This document shows, one piece after another, positions 48,469 through 56,589 of a stretch of 64,000 nt of DNA (its first letter is position 1; each line of letters opens with the position of its first letter). The notes beneath the pieces were generated by a model that had not been told where the DNA came from, did not search any database, and worked only from the letters and a program-made list of their open reading frames with translations. A program made the translations under genes and the position numbers. The stretch spans positions 310,001 to 374,000 of the forward strand of contig NZ_JAMQOQ010000005.1 of NCBI RefSeq assembly GCF_031624635.1, read 5' to 3'. This stretch comes from Halogeometricum sp. S3BR5-2 (GTDB lineage: Archaea; Halobacteriota; Halobacteria; Halobacteriales; Haloferacaceae).

Positions 48469-49566
48469 TCAGAACTCGCCGCGGAACTCGCTATCAGTTA
48501 GTCGTCGCGGGTCGGTGGGGTGCGCGCCGAGCGTCGACTCCCGTTCCATCACGCGCTTGTAGGCGTCGTATACGTGGACCGTCTCGCCGTCCACCGTCGC
48601 CTCGTCGGTGCCGCGGACGCCGTCGAAGACGCGCCAGTCCGTCTCCTTCGCGTGCTCGAACCACGAGACGAGTTTCACGTCCTCGGCGGCGACGTAGTCG
48701 TAGAAGTCGGCTATCCACGCCGCCTTCCGCGCGGGGTCGTTGCCGCCCTCGACTTCGCTGGAGCAGGCGACTTCGGTGATAGCGAGAGGGGCGTCGGTGA
48801 CGCTCCGAACCCGCTCGAACGCCTTCGAGTATATCTCCGGGGGGTCGAACCATCCGGCCCACTCCCACCAGTTGTAGCCGTTGACGGCCGCCCAGTCGAC
48901 GGCGTCGTCGCCGGGGTAGTAGCGCGGAATCGGGATACCGCCGCGACCGCCGGCGTTCGGTCCCCACACCCACTGCACGTCCGTCGGGCCGAGTCCCGTC
49001 GCCATCACGCGGCCGCGCACGCGGCGGAACATCTCGATATAGTCCTCGGGCGTCGACCCGCCCGCGGGCGCGCCCCACTTCACCCAGTCGCCGTTCATCT
49101 CGGGGGCGAACTCGACGAAGAGGCGGCGGTCCGGGCGGCCGACTCCGCGGCGGACCCACCCGGCGATGGCCTCGCCCCACGCGTCCACCCGGTCGTCGTG
49201 GTCGCCGGCGGCCACGTCGGCAGAGACGGTGGTCGGCGTCTCTTCTTCCGTTCCGAACGTCGGTTCGAGCACGAGCATCGGCACCTGTCCCCGCGCCCAG
49301 ACGGCTTCGAGCGCCGACATCGTCCACGCTATCTCCTCGTCGGACTGCCCGAGGGCGGCGTACTGCGTGACGACGGCGTGTCGCTTCCCGGTCCAGCGCT
49401 CGAAGCGGTCGAGCGTCTCCACGGTCGGTCGCTCCACCGAGACGCCGGCGAGGAAGCCGCCCGTCCGCGTCGCTCCCGTCTCCGAGGCGGTCCGCATCAG
49501 TCCCGCGACGCCGACGGCGGCGCCCGCCGACGCGCCGACCAACCCCAGAAACTGCCGTCGTTCCAT
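48469..49566 (-). CDS. Tat-exported glycoside hydrolase, GH26-like
   Basis: A 365-aa exported enzyme. The signal has MERRQFLGLVGASAGAAVGV, a classic haloarchaeal Tat leader. The catalytic domain resembles GH26 (clan A barrel): a probable acid/base Glu in LFVEFAPEMNGDWVKW (the H/P-E-M-N-G motif), VQWVWGPNAGG, and a probable nucleophile Glu in PLAITEVACSSEV. GH26 enzymes cut beta-mannan or mixed-linkage glucan; specificity is not readable here. A Trp-rich loop (YNWWEWAGWF) should form part of the cleft. Transcribed alone. Confidence 0.85.
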   Translation of the reverse strand: MERRQFLGLVGASAGAAVGVAGLMRTASETGATRTGGFLAGVSVERPTVETLDRFERWTGKRHAVVTQYAALGQSDEEIAWTMSALEAVWARGQVPMLVLEPTFGTEEETPTTVSADVAAGDHDDRVDAWGEAIAGWVRRGVGRPDRRLFVEFAPEMNGDWVKWGAPAGGSTPEDYIEMFRRVRGRVMATGLGPTDVQWVWGPNAGGRGGIPIPRYYPGDDAVDWAAVNGYNWWEWAGWFDPPEIYSKAFERVRSVTDAPLAITEVACSSEVEGGNDPARKAAWIADFYDYVAAEDVKLVSWFEHAKETDWRVFDGVRGTDEATVDGETVHVYDAYKRVMERESTLGAHPTDPRRLTDSEFRGEF

Positions 49567-49734
49567 ACGCGCTTTCCGTCCCGACTCGGCATTAGTAGCG
49601 CACCGCTACCCCGGCTTCTCCCCCGCTAAACCGGTCGTTTCACCGTCCGAGACCGGTTAAACGACCGATTTCGTCCCGTCGCGTTTTCGGTCACCGACTC
49701 GATAACAATATCTCTGAATTTCATCTATCGGAGT

Positions 49735-50046
49735 ATGTTGGATGGAACACACGCGTCCGCTTCTCGGAGCCACCGCGCGGACCCGGACTGTCCGGACTGC
49801 GGCGAGGGTCGGGTGCGGCGGGTCGGCGCGTTCGAGCACGTGCGGTGCGGATTTGTCGACGTCGTCGCCGCCTTCGACGCCGACGGTCCGAACGCCGTCT
49901 GTCCGAAGTGCGACGCGACGCTCGCGCCGGCGGACGAGGACCTGCGGTGCGTCGGCTTCCTGTACGACTGCTCGTCCTGCGACCACCGGTTCGACGCGCC
50001 GGTTTCGTTCGCCTCGCGCCTCCCCCGGACGGCGGAGTCCGACTGA
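49735..50046 (+). CDS. TackOD1-like zinc-ribbon protein, 103 aa
   Basis: Three Cys pairs are arranged as DCPDCGEGRVRRV, AFEHVRCGFVDV, VCPKCDATL and YDCSSCDHRF. The order CPxC, EH-x-x-CG, CPKC and CxxC matches the TackOD1 output domain as I recall it. It would bind two zinc ions. The stop overlaps the ATG of the glycosyltransferase by one base, so the proteins are made together. It may regulate or tether the membrane enzyme (inference). Confidence 0.7.
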   Translation: MLDGTHASASRSHRADPDCPDCGEGRVRRVGAFEHVRCGFVDVVAAFDADGPNAVCPKCDATLAPADEDLRCVGFLYDCSSCDHRFDAPVSFASRLPRTAESD

Positions 50047-51755
50047 TGGCGGCGGCGCCGCCGGACCGGGCGGCCCGGTGGACCGGCCGCGCCCCGGTGC
50101 AGTTGCTGCTCTTGCTCGTCGCTGTCCTCGCCGGGACGCTGCTGTTTCCGGCCCGTCTCGTCCTCGCGCCGCTCGGATTCGCGCTCGTCCTCTCGGCCCT
50201 GCTCTTCGCCGCCGAGCGCTGGCCTCGCGGCTTCGACCGACTCTTCGCCGCATCGCTGCCGGTTCCGGTCTGGGCCGCCGCCGCGGCGCTCCTCGCTCTC
50301 GCGTTCTCGGGCGCGCTCACCGTCGCCGAACGGCTCACGGCCGAGACCGCCGCGTTCGCCCTGCTCACGTCGCTGTGCCTCCCGTGGCTCGTCGCCCTCG
50401 CTTTCGACGGGAACGCCCGCCGAGCCGCGTCGACGCGGCTTCGGGTCCCGACGTGGCCGCTCTCCGTCCTGTCGCTGCTCGGTCTCACCGGCGCGTTCGT
50501 CTTCGGCGGACGCCTCCCCTCGGCGTTCGAGGCGGCCGTCTTCGCGGGCTTTCTCGTCGTCTCCTGCATCGTCGCGGTGGTCGTTCCCTTGACGCTCGCG
50601 CAGGTCCGCGGCCGCCCCGAACTGGACGAGACGTTCGGCGGCGACGCGCCGTTCGTGAGCGTGCTCGTCCCCGCGTACAACGAGTCCGACTACGTCGGCG
50701 CCTGCGTCGAGTCGATACTCGCCTCCGACTACCCCACAGACCGGATGGAGGTACTCGTCGTCGACGACGGGAGCACCGACGGCACGTACGCGGAGGCGGC
50801 CGCCTACCGCGACGACGACCGGGTGTCGGTGTACCACCGCGCGAACGGCGGCAAGCACGCCGCGCTGAACTTCGCGCTCTCGTGTAGCCGCGGCGAGTTC
50901 GTCGTCACCGTCGACGCCGACAGCGTCCTCGACGCCGGGGCGCTCCGGACGGCGGCGGCGAAACTCGACGCGAACCCGGAACTGGGCGCCGTCGCCGGCA
51001 CCGTCGTCATCGACAACCCCGAGGGCGTCGTCGGCGGCGTGCAGGCGCTGGAGTACGTCCTCGGCATCAACACGCTCAGGCGCGCGTTCTCCCACCTCGG
51101 GTCGGTGATGGTCGTCCCCGGCTGTCTCGGCGTGTTCCGCCGCGAGGCGCTGGTCGGCGTCGGCGGCTACGACCCCGACACCGTGACCGAGGACTTCGAC
51201 CTGACGCTCTCGCTCCTGAAGGCCGGCTGGCGGGTGGAACTGTCCGAGGGCGTCGTCTACACCGAGGCGCCGTTCTCCGTCTCGGACCTCCTCCACCAGC
51301 GACTCCGCTGGACCCGCGGGAACGTCCAGACGCTCTGCAAGCACCGCGACGTGCTCTGGACGCCGGCGTACGGTTCGCTGCATCGGTTCACGTTCCCCCT
51401 GTGGGCGTGCTCGCTGCTTCTCGTCCCGTTGGCGGGGGCGCTGGTCACGGCGACGCTCGTCGGCGCGGCGCTCCACGGCACCCTCCCCGCCGTCGCCCTC
51501 GCCACCGGCTACTTCGTCGTCGTCCTCTCGCTCGTCGCGGCGACGGCGCTCGACGTGTCCGGGAGCGACTGGCGACTGCTCGCGTACGTCCCGCTCCACG
51601 TCGTCGGCTACCGGCAGTTCCTCGACTTCGTGGTGTTCCGGACGCTCGTCGGCCTCCTCCGCGGGTCGACCGAGCGCTGGGAGTCGGTCGCGCGGGCGCG
51701 TCAGGAGCCCTCGGACGCGCCGTCCGCCGGCGTTCGCGCCCCCGCCGACGACTGA
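50046..51755 (+). CDS. membrane glycosyltransferase family 2
   Basis: A 569-aa processive-type glycosyltransferase. The N-terminal part has five or six membrane helices. The GT2 domain begins FVSVLVPAYNESDYVGACVE and contains VLVVDDGSTDGTYAEA, the metal-binding FVVTVDADSVLD, GCLGVFRREALVG, the acceptor-site TVTEDFDLTLSL (TED) and QRLRWTRGNVQ (Q-x-x-RW). Three or four more helices end the protein. This set is that of hyaluronan/cellulose/poly-GlcNAc synthases, so it may make an extracellular polysaccharide. It is coupled to the zinc-ribbon gene. Confidence 0.92.
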   Translation: MAAAPPDRAARWTGRAPVQLLLLLVAVLAGTLLFPARLVLAPLGFALVLSALLFAAERWPRGFDRLFAASLPVPVWAAAAALLALAFSGALTVAERLTAETAAFALLTSLCLPWLVALAFDGNARRAASTRLRVPTWPLSVLSLLGLTGAFVFGGRLPSAFEAAVFAGFLVVSCIVAVVVPLTLAQVRGRPELDETFGGDAPFVSVLVPAYNESDYVGACVESILASDYPTDRMEVLVVDDGSTDGTYAEAAAYRDDDRVSVYHRANGGKHAALNFALSCSRGEFVVTVDADSVLDAGALRTAAAKLDANPELGAVAGTVVIDNPEGVVGGVQALEYVLGINTLRRAFSHLGSVMVVPGCLGVFRREALVGVGGYDPDTVTEDFDLTLSLLKAGWRVELSEGVVYTEAPFSVSDLLHQRLRWTRGNVQTLCKHRDVLWTPAYGSLHRFTFPLWACSLLLVPLAGALVTATLVGAALHGTLPAVALATGYFVVVLSLVAATALDVSGSDWRLLAYVPLHVVGYRQFLDFVVFRTLVGLLRGSTERWESVARARQEPSDAPSAGVRAPADD

Positions 51756-51808
51756 GCCGAGACAGGCCGGGGCGGGGTCGCGGCAAGCGGAGAGGGAGAG
51801 AAAGGGAG

Positions 51809-52489
51809 TTACTTCGTGCGGAACGCCCGGTCGCCGGCGTCGCCGAGGCCGGGGACGATGTAGCCGTCGTCGTCGAGGTGGTCGTCGATGGAGACGGTCA
51901 GGAGGTCCGCCTCGGGGAACTGGTCGCCGACGCGCAGGAGGCCGTCCGGCGCGGACACCGCCGAGAGCACGAACAGGTCGGCGGGGTCGGCCTCGGTGCT
52001 CTCCAGGACGTGGTCGAGGACGGCGCACATCGTGCTGCCCGTCGCCAGCATCGGGTCGGCCACGATGACGGTGTCCTTCTCGGTTATCTCGGGCAGTTTC
52101 ACGTAGTCGACGGTGATGGGGAACTCCCCCTCCTCGTCCATCCCGGCGTCCTCGTCGCGGCCGGCGCTGATGACGCCCTGCTTGGCCCGCGGGAACGCCT
52201 TCAGCAGCCCCTCCACGAACGGCGTCGCCGCGCGGAGCACGTTGATGATGACGACGTCGTCGAGCCCTTTCACTCGCTCGCCCGTCGTCTCCGTCAGCGG
52301 CGTCTGCACCGTCACGTACTCCGTCTCCATCACGCCGTCTATGACTTCGTAGCCGCAGATGCGCCCGAGTTTCACGAGGCCCTTGCGGAACGCCACCTGC
52401 TCCGTCTCCACGTCGCGGAGTCGCAGCAGCGTGTCCTTCGCCAGCGCGTGCGTGATGAGGTACGCGTCGTCTCGGTCTTCGATGGGCAT
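51809..52489 (-). CDS. upp: uracil phosphoribosyltransferase
   Basis: Salvage enzyme of 226 aa making UMP from uracil and PRPP. The PRPP loop is [20 protein letters not shown]. The uracil-binding C-terminus is [17 protein letters not shown], with the conserved GDAGDR. The N-terminal part ([19 protein letters not shown]) shows the usual Lys/Arg-rich region. Complete, with its own promoter region, convergent with the glycosyltransferase. Confidence 0.96.
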   Translation of the reverse strand: MPIEDRDDAYLITHALAKDTLLRLRDVETEQVAFRKGLVKLGRICGYEVIDGVMETEYVTVQTPLTETTGERVKGLDDVVIINVLRAATPFVEGLLKAFPRAKQGVISAGRDEDAGMDEEGEFPITVDYVKLPEITEKDTVIVADPMLATGSTMCAVLDHVLESTEADPADLFVLSAVSAPDGLLRVGDQFPEADLLTVSIDDHLDDDGYIVPGLGDAGDRAFRTK

Positions 52490-52604
52490 GTTGTTCGAAA
52501 CGCGGACCGCCCAGCGACATAAATTCCGATGAATCCCCCGCAGACGCGCTCGTGCGGGTGGTTCACGCGAGACAGTGCGCGTGACGATTCGTGTCCTCGC
52601 CGCG

Positions 52605-52793
52605 TCACCGCGTCACGAGGTACGTCACGGCCATCACGACGAGCGCCAACGACGCGACGTTCACGAACGTCAACTCGAGCAGCCCGAGGAAGTCCAGTCC
52701 CCACACGACCACCGCCGCGAACACCGACGAGAGGACGAGGTTCATGACGAACAGCACGCGCGGGTCGCCGCGCGAGGTGGCGTCCGTTTCCAT
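52605..52793 (-). CDS. small membrane protein, 62 aa
   Basis: Begins [20 protein letters not shown] and contains two membrane helices ([35 protein letters not shown]). It is the compact form conserved as an uncharacterised protein in haloarchaea. A TATA-like acttatag (52816-52822, opposite strand reading) centred 26 nt upstream supports the ATG at 52793. Confidence 0.7.
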   Translation of the reverse strand: METDATSRGDPRVLFVMNLVLSSVFAAVVVWGLDFLGLLELTFVNVASLALVVMAVTYLVTR

Positions 52794-52992
52794 ACCGAAC
52801 AGTTCCCCTTCGCACACTTATAGTGCCGTCCGACACCTCACGCGAAGTATCTGATTGATCGTCCACCGAGCCGCGACGAATATCCCGAATTTGACGATTG
52901 GCTCAAAATTGATGCGCATGTAGGAACCAAATGGAGATATAACAACCCATTCTTCCAAAGGTCTTTTGTACGATGCCCGCATGTACCCGAGT

Positions 52993-53151
52993 ATGACCGA
53001 CCGCAGTGGACGCACGCCCGTCGCATCGCACACCGAGTACGCGCGCAGTCGAGTACGGTGCTTCGACTGCGGCGAGTACGTCTCGACGCGGAAGGCGCGC
53101 GGCGGGAAGATCCGCTGTGCGAACTGCTTGAAGGCCGAGGCGACCGCGTAA
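52993..53151 (+). CDS. small zinc-finger protein, 52 aa
   Basis: Basic protein with RVRCFDCGEYVSTRKARGG and IRCANCLKAEA, two CxxC knuckles that should bind one zinc. In-frame Met codons at 52966 and 52981 allow a slightly longer product; 52993 is preferred. The next gene starts 3 nt after its stop. Probably nucleic-acid binding, role unknown. The upstream DNA is unusually AT-rich. Confidence 0.68.
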   Translation: MTDRSGRTPVASHTEYARSRVRCFDCGEYVSTRKARGGKIRCANCLKAEATA

Positions 53152-53154
53152 TCG

Positions 53155-53346
53155 ATGAACTCGGAGAAACGGACGCCGGTACCCGATGACGCCGACGACG
53201 CGCCCGACGTCGAGTTGGAGTGGTTGTACGACGACCGCGCGGACCCCTCCGAACTGACTATCTTCTCGCCCGGCGAGCGAACGCTGGCGACGGAGTGGAT
53301 CACCGTCGACCGCTCTGTCGCCCGGTCGCTCGACAGCGTTCGCTAG
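53155..53346 (+). CDS. DUF7511-like protein, 63 aa
   Basis: An acidic head (PVPDDADDAPDVELEWLYDD) followed by ELTIFSPGERTLATEWITVD and a short helix. This Asp-rich, TIFSP...ATEWIT pattern is the haloarchaeal DUF7511 domain. It follows the zinc-finger gene by 3 nt and is likely cotranscribed. Function unknown. Confidence 0.75.
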   Translation: MNSEKRTPVPDDADDAPDVELEWLYDDRADPSELTIFSPGERTLATEWITVDRSVARSLDSVR

Positions 53347-53403
53347 CGGGCCGCCGTCGGCCCGAGTCGGCAGTTATACGCGGCCGTTCCCACCAGCTAG
53401 CGT

Positions 53404-53820
53404 ATGCGTCAGGTCACGGTCTCCCGATTCGTCCCGCGGTCGAAGCCGACGGTGCTGCGGCGACTCGCGCCGGAGGCGATGGTGCGGTACGAGGGGAGTT
53501 TCGACGTGCGAGGGGTCCGCGAGGAGGGCGCGGAGACGGTGGTGACCGTCGGCGCGCGGGGCGTCGAGTTCGCCCTCCGCTTCGCGTCCGCGGAGGACGG
53601 CCTCCGCTACGAACAGGACGGCGAGGCCGGCCCGTTCGAGGCGATGGAGACGACGGTGACGGTGGACCCGGCCGACGGCGGCGTCTCCGTCACCGCCCGT
53701 TCGTCGGTCGCGCTCGGCCTCCCCTTTTCCTCGCTGACCGACCGCCTCGCGGCGTGGAAGCGCCGCGGCGAACTCGAACGCGCCCTCGACGCTCTCGCCG
53801 CGGACGCGACGGGGGAGTGA
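53404..53820 (+). CDS. SRPBCC (polyketide cyclase/START-like) protein, 138 aa
   Basis: Starts MRQVTVSRFVPRSKPTVLRR, a typical first strand and helix of the SRPBCC helix-grip fold. It is followed by alternating strands (YEGSFDVRGV, TVVTVGARGVEFALRFA, METTVTVDPADGGVSVTARS) and a long C-terminal helix (AWKRRGELERALDALAAD). These proteins bind hydrophobic ligands. Specific ligand unknown. Convergent with the CobW gene, 3 nt apart. Confidence 0.82.
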   Translation: MRQVTVSRFVPRSKPTVLRRLAPEAMVRYEGSFDVRGVREEGAETVVTVGARGVEFALRFASAEDGLRYEQDGEAGPFEAMETTVTVDPADGGVSVTARSSVALGLPFSSLTDRLAAWKRRGELERALDALAADATGE

Positions 53821-53823
53821 GGG

Positions 53824-55107
53824 CTACTCCTCCGGCGTCGGTTCCGAAAGCGTCGCCCGCCCGCCCGGTTCCTCGGGGAAGGGGTTCTCGAACGTCTCCC
53901 ACGACTCGCCCATCTCCTCGTCGGTGAGCAGGCAGTCGTTCAGCGCGGCGACCAGCGCCTCCTCGTCCATCCCGCGGCCGATGAACACCAGTCCGGTGCG
54001 CCGGTCGCCCCACTCTTCGTCCCACTCGAACCCGAGGTCCGAGCGGTTGCGTCGATACGCGTCCTGCTCGAACTCGGGGAGGCTCGCCACCCACCGGCCC
54101 GTGACCTCGGCGTAGGCGGAGGGACCGGCCCGACTGTAGGTGAGGTGGGCGTCCTCCCGCCCGGCGACCCACATCGACCCCTTCGCGCGGAGGACGCTGC
54201 CGGGGAGGTCCGCGAGGAGGGCGGCGACGCGCGCGGGGTGGAACGGCCGGCGGCGGCGGTAGACGAACGAGTCGACGCCGTACGCCTCCTCGGGGTGGGC
54301 GTGCTCGTGCTCGTGGTCGGAGTGGCCGTCGTGGTCGTGTCCGACGCCGCCGTCTCGGTCACCGCTCTCGTCCGCGTCTAGCGCCCGCCGCCACCCCGCG
54401 CGTTCGGCCGCCGTCCCCGGGTCGAACAGGTCGGTGTCCAACAGGCGGTCTACCGGCACCGCGGCGTACTCGGCGGCGACGATGTCGGCGTCCGGGCGCA
54501 GGGCGCGAACGACCGACTCGACCCGTTCGCGTTCGGCGTCGCTCACCAGGTCACATTTGTTCAGGACGACGAGGTCCGCGAACTCGACCTGTTCGACCAG
54601 GAGGTCCGAGAGCGGTCTGCGCTCGCCGTCGCCGTCCTCGGCGACGGCCCGAGTCGGCTCCCCGTCGGAGCCGAACGTGTCCGCGAACTGCCGGGCGTCG
54701 ACGACGGCGACGACGGCGTCCACGTCGTAGCGGGCGGCCGCGGGCGACCCGCCCGTGAACAGGCGCGCGACGGGCGCGGGTTCGCTGATTCCCGAGGGCT
54801 CGACGACGAGGTGGTCGAACGAGCGCTCGCGGGCGAGGCGGACGACGGCGGTTTCGAGGTCGTCGCGGAGTTCACAGCAGATACAGCCGTTCGACAACTC
54901 CGCGACCGTGCCGTCGGCGACGGAGAGGTCCGACTCCTCGCTGACGAGTTCGGCGTCGACGTTCAACTCGCCCATGTCGTTGACGAGGACGGCGACGCTC
55001 CGGTCGCCCGCGTTCCGCAGGAGGTGGTTCAGAAGCGTCGTCTTGCCGGCGCCGAGGCTCCCGGTGAGGATGGTGACCGGTGTCGCGTCCGACCCGCCTA
55101 AACTCAT
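53824..55107 (-). CDS. CobW/COG0523 G3E GTPase with His-rich loop
   Basis: A 427-aa metal-handling GTPase. Walker A is LTGSLGAGKTTLLNHLL; the metal site is the GCICCELRDDL (CxCC) motif; Walker B and the base-recognition NKCDLV are present. A His/Asp/Glu-rich loop (HDHDGHSDHEHEHAHPEEA) lies before the CobW C-terminal domain (RRRRPFHPARVAALLADLPG, VLRAKGSMWVAGR). Such proteins deliver Zn2+ or cobalt, or act in zinc limitation. No cobalamin gene is adjacent, so zinc is more likely. Divergent from a small membrane protein. Confidence 0.92.
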   Translation of the reverse strand: MSLGGSDATPVTILTGSLGAGKTTLLNHLLRNAGDRSVAVLVNDMGELNVDAELVSEESDLSVADGTVAELSNGCICCELRDDLETAVVRLARERSFDHLVVEPSGISEPAPVARLFTGGSPAAARYDVDAVVAVVDARQFADTFGSDGEPTRAVAEDGDGERRPLSDLLVEQVEFADLVVLNKCDLVSDAERERVESVVRALRPDADIVAAEYAAVPVDRLLDTDLFDPGTAAERAGWRRALDADESGDRDGGVGHDHDGHSDHEHEHAHPEEAYGVDSFVYRRRRPFHPARVAALLADLPGSVLRAKGSMWVAGREDAHLTYSRAGPSAYAEVTGRWVASLPEFEQDAYRRNRSDLGFEWDEEWGDRRTGLVFIGRGMDEEALVAALNDCLLTDEEMGESWETFENPFPEEPGGRATLSEPTPEE

Positions 55108-55204
55108 ACCGGTGAGTGGTTCGGCTCGCTATTTCAACCTGCGGTCGAGTCAGTGAGGCGGTCGGTCCCCGAAAGACAATGAATGCACGGCGACATGTTC
55201 GAGT

Positions 55205-55405
55205 GTGACGAGTCCCTCCAAACGAATCGCCGTCGGACTGTACGCCCTGTGGCTCCTCGCCGTCGTGTTGCTGCTCGCCGGGCGGTACACCGGACTTCCG
55301 GTGCTGCCGGGCGTCCACCTCGGCGTCGTCGTCGGCGCGAGCGTCTTTTTCCTCGTCGGCGCCGGCGAACTGCTCCGTGACGGCTACCGGCGAGTCGCGG
55401 ACTGA
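55205..55405 (+). CDS. small membrane protein, 66 aa
   Basis: Begins at a GTG. Two membrane helices are visible (IAVGLYALWLLAVVLLLAG; VHLGVVVGASVFFLVGAGEL) and a short basic tail. No family recognised. It lies 97 nt from the divergent CobW gene, so the two promoters share one region. Confidence 0.6.
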   Translation: MTSPSKRIAVGLYALWLLAVVLLLAGRYTGLPVLPGVHLGVVVGASVFFLVGAGELLRDGYRRVAD

Positions 55406-55486
55406 CCGCCCGACGGGAAGTTCCGCCTATCGTGTCGGCGGAACGATTATTCTCCCAGCGGGCGAACTATACCCCGAATCTCCGCC

Positions 55487-55511
55487 GGGAGCGACCGCGA
55501 TGGTCGCTCCC
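55487..55511. promoter_or_regulatory. inverted repeat before the 211-aa membrane protein
   Basis: Arms GGGAGCGACC and GGTCGCTCCC, perfect over 10 bp with a 5-nt loop, ending 19 nt before the ATG at 55531. Candidate operator or leader hairpin. Confidence 0.65.
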
Positions 55512-55530
55512 CCGAGATCTCGTGATCGCA

Positions 55531-56166
55531 ATGACTCAGTACGAACGACAAGGGATAGAACGGTCGACCGCGGCGTCGTGGACGCGGCTCAGCGTACTCA
55601 GCGGTATCGTCGGCGGCGCGCTCATGGTATTGACGAGCCTCGCGCTGTTCAGCGTCCTCAACGAACTCGAATTCGCGTTCGTCGACCCGCTCGGAGCGGT
55701 CGCGATGGTCCTGCTCGCGCTCGCGCTTCCGGCGCTCTACGCCCACGAACGCGGCTGGTTCGGCCGACTCGCGACGGTCACCTTCTGGCTCCTGAGCCTC
55801 GGGTGGGTCGTCGCGACGGTCGGACTGGTCGTCACGACGCTCACGATGCCCCCCGTCTCCGAGACGGCGTTCCTCGCGTTCCTGCTCGGCCTGCTGGTCG
55901 CGATGCTCGGCGCGCTGGCGTTCGGCGTCGCGATACTGCGCGCGGACACGACGGCGATACCCCGCACGGTCGGCTGGCTTCTCGTCGCCGCGCTCCCGGT
56001 GGGCGTCCCCCTCGCGCTCGGATTCACGACGTACGTGATGGGCGAGGCCGCGGATCCGTGGGGCGGTCCCATGCTGTTCTACGGCCTCGCGTGGGTCGTC
56101 CTCGGACGGTACCTCTGGACGCACGAGTCCGAGACGGCCGGCACCGCCGCGGCCGACGCTCGGTAG
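55531..56166 (+). CDS. six-helix membrane protein, 211 aa
   Basis: A short polar head (MTQYERQGIERSTAASWTRL) leads into six hydrophobic segments, among them VLSGIVGGALMVLTSLALF, LGAVAMVLLALALPALYA, VVATVGLVVTTLTM, LAFLLGLLVAMLGALAFGVA and VGWLLVAALPVGVPLALGF. There is no catalytic motif or known family. The ATG at 55531 is chosen because the extra upstream residues are non-natural. A 10-bp inverted repeat precedes it. Function unknown. Confidence 0.7.
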   Translation: MTQYERQGIERSTAASWTRLSVLSGIVGGALMVLTSLALFSVLNELEFAFVDPLGAVAMVLLALALPALYAHERGWFGRLATVTFWLLSLGWVVATVGLVVTTLTMPPVSETAFLAFLLGLLVAMLGALAFGVAILRADTTAIPRTVGWLLVAALPVGVPLALGFTTYVMGEAADPWGGPMLFYGLAWVVLGRYLWTHESETAGTAAADAR

Positions 56167-56290
56167 CGTAGTCGACGCTCGGCGGTCCGGTTCGGGGCGC
56201 CGAGCGGTCACCGACTCGGACCCGGACCCGGACACGGACCGAGGGCCGTGAACGACATCCTTTTGCACGCGAGAGGAGGTACGTGAACGC

Positions 56291-56587
56291 ATGACGCTCG
56301 CGGACCGCATCGGCGACTATCGCGCGGCCCTCGAAGAGTGGCTTCGCGGCTTCTACCACGGACTCATCTCGCACCCGGCGTACGAGAAGATAGAGCAGGA
56401 GGCCGAAGACCAGGAGGACGCGTTCATGCTGGCGTGCTTCCCCGAGGCGTTCGGCATCCCGAGTCCCGTCTCCTACTACACCGCCGAACTCCTGCCGTAC
56501 CTCGAAGACGAGTTCGAGGCGTGGGAGCGGCGGATGTGGGACCGCGGGTCGCTGCTCGAACGGAAGGGCCACCAGTACCACTTCTGA
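56291..56587 (+). CDS. conserved small protein paired with ArsA-like ATPase, 98 aa
   Basis: A helical, acidic protein (MTLADRIGDYRAALEEWLRG; FMLACFPEAFGIPSPVSYYT; LLPYLEDEFEAWERRMWD) ending in LERKGHQYHF. It is rich in aromatic residues and has no membrane segment. Its stop is 2 nt before the ATPase start, so the two are made together. I do not recognise a domain. It is a candidate partner or client-delivery factor of the ATPase (inference from context only). Confidence 0.78.
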   Translation: MTLADRIGDYRAALEEWLRGFYHGLISHPAYEKIEQEAEDQEDAFMLACFPEAFGIPSPVSYYTAELLPYLEDEFEAWERRMWDRGSLLERKGHQYHF

Positions 56588-56589
56588 CG

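Noticed and set aside
49725-52520. A 931-codon minus-strand open frame
   Set aside because: Antisense to the glycosyltransferase and out of phase with upp; composition is Arg/Glu/Asp-rich and unnatural.
52818-53303. A 161-codon minus-strand frame across the AT-rich island
   Set aside because: It is antisense to two small genes with clear zinc-finger and DUF7511 patterns, and its product shows no recognisable domain.
56205-56245. Short repeats of cggacc upstream of the 98-aa gene
   Set aside because: Only three or four imperfect hexamers in GC-rich DNA; no regularity suggesting a functional array.
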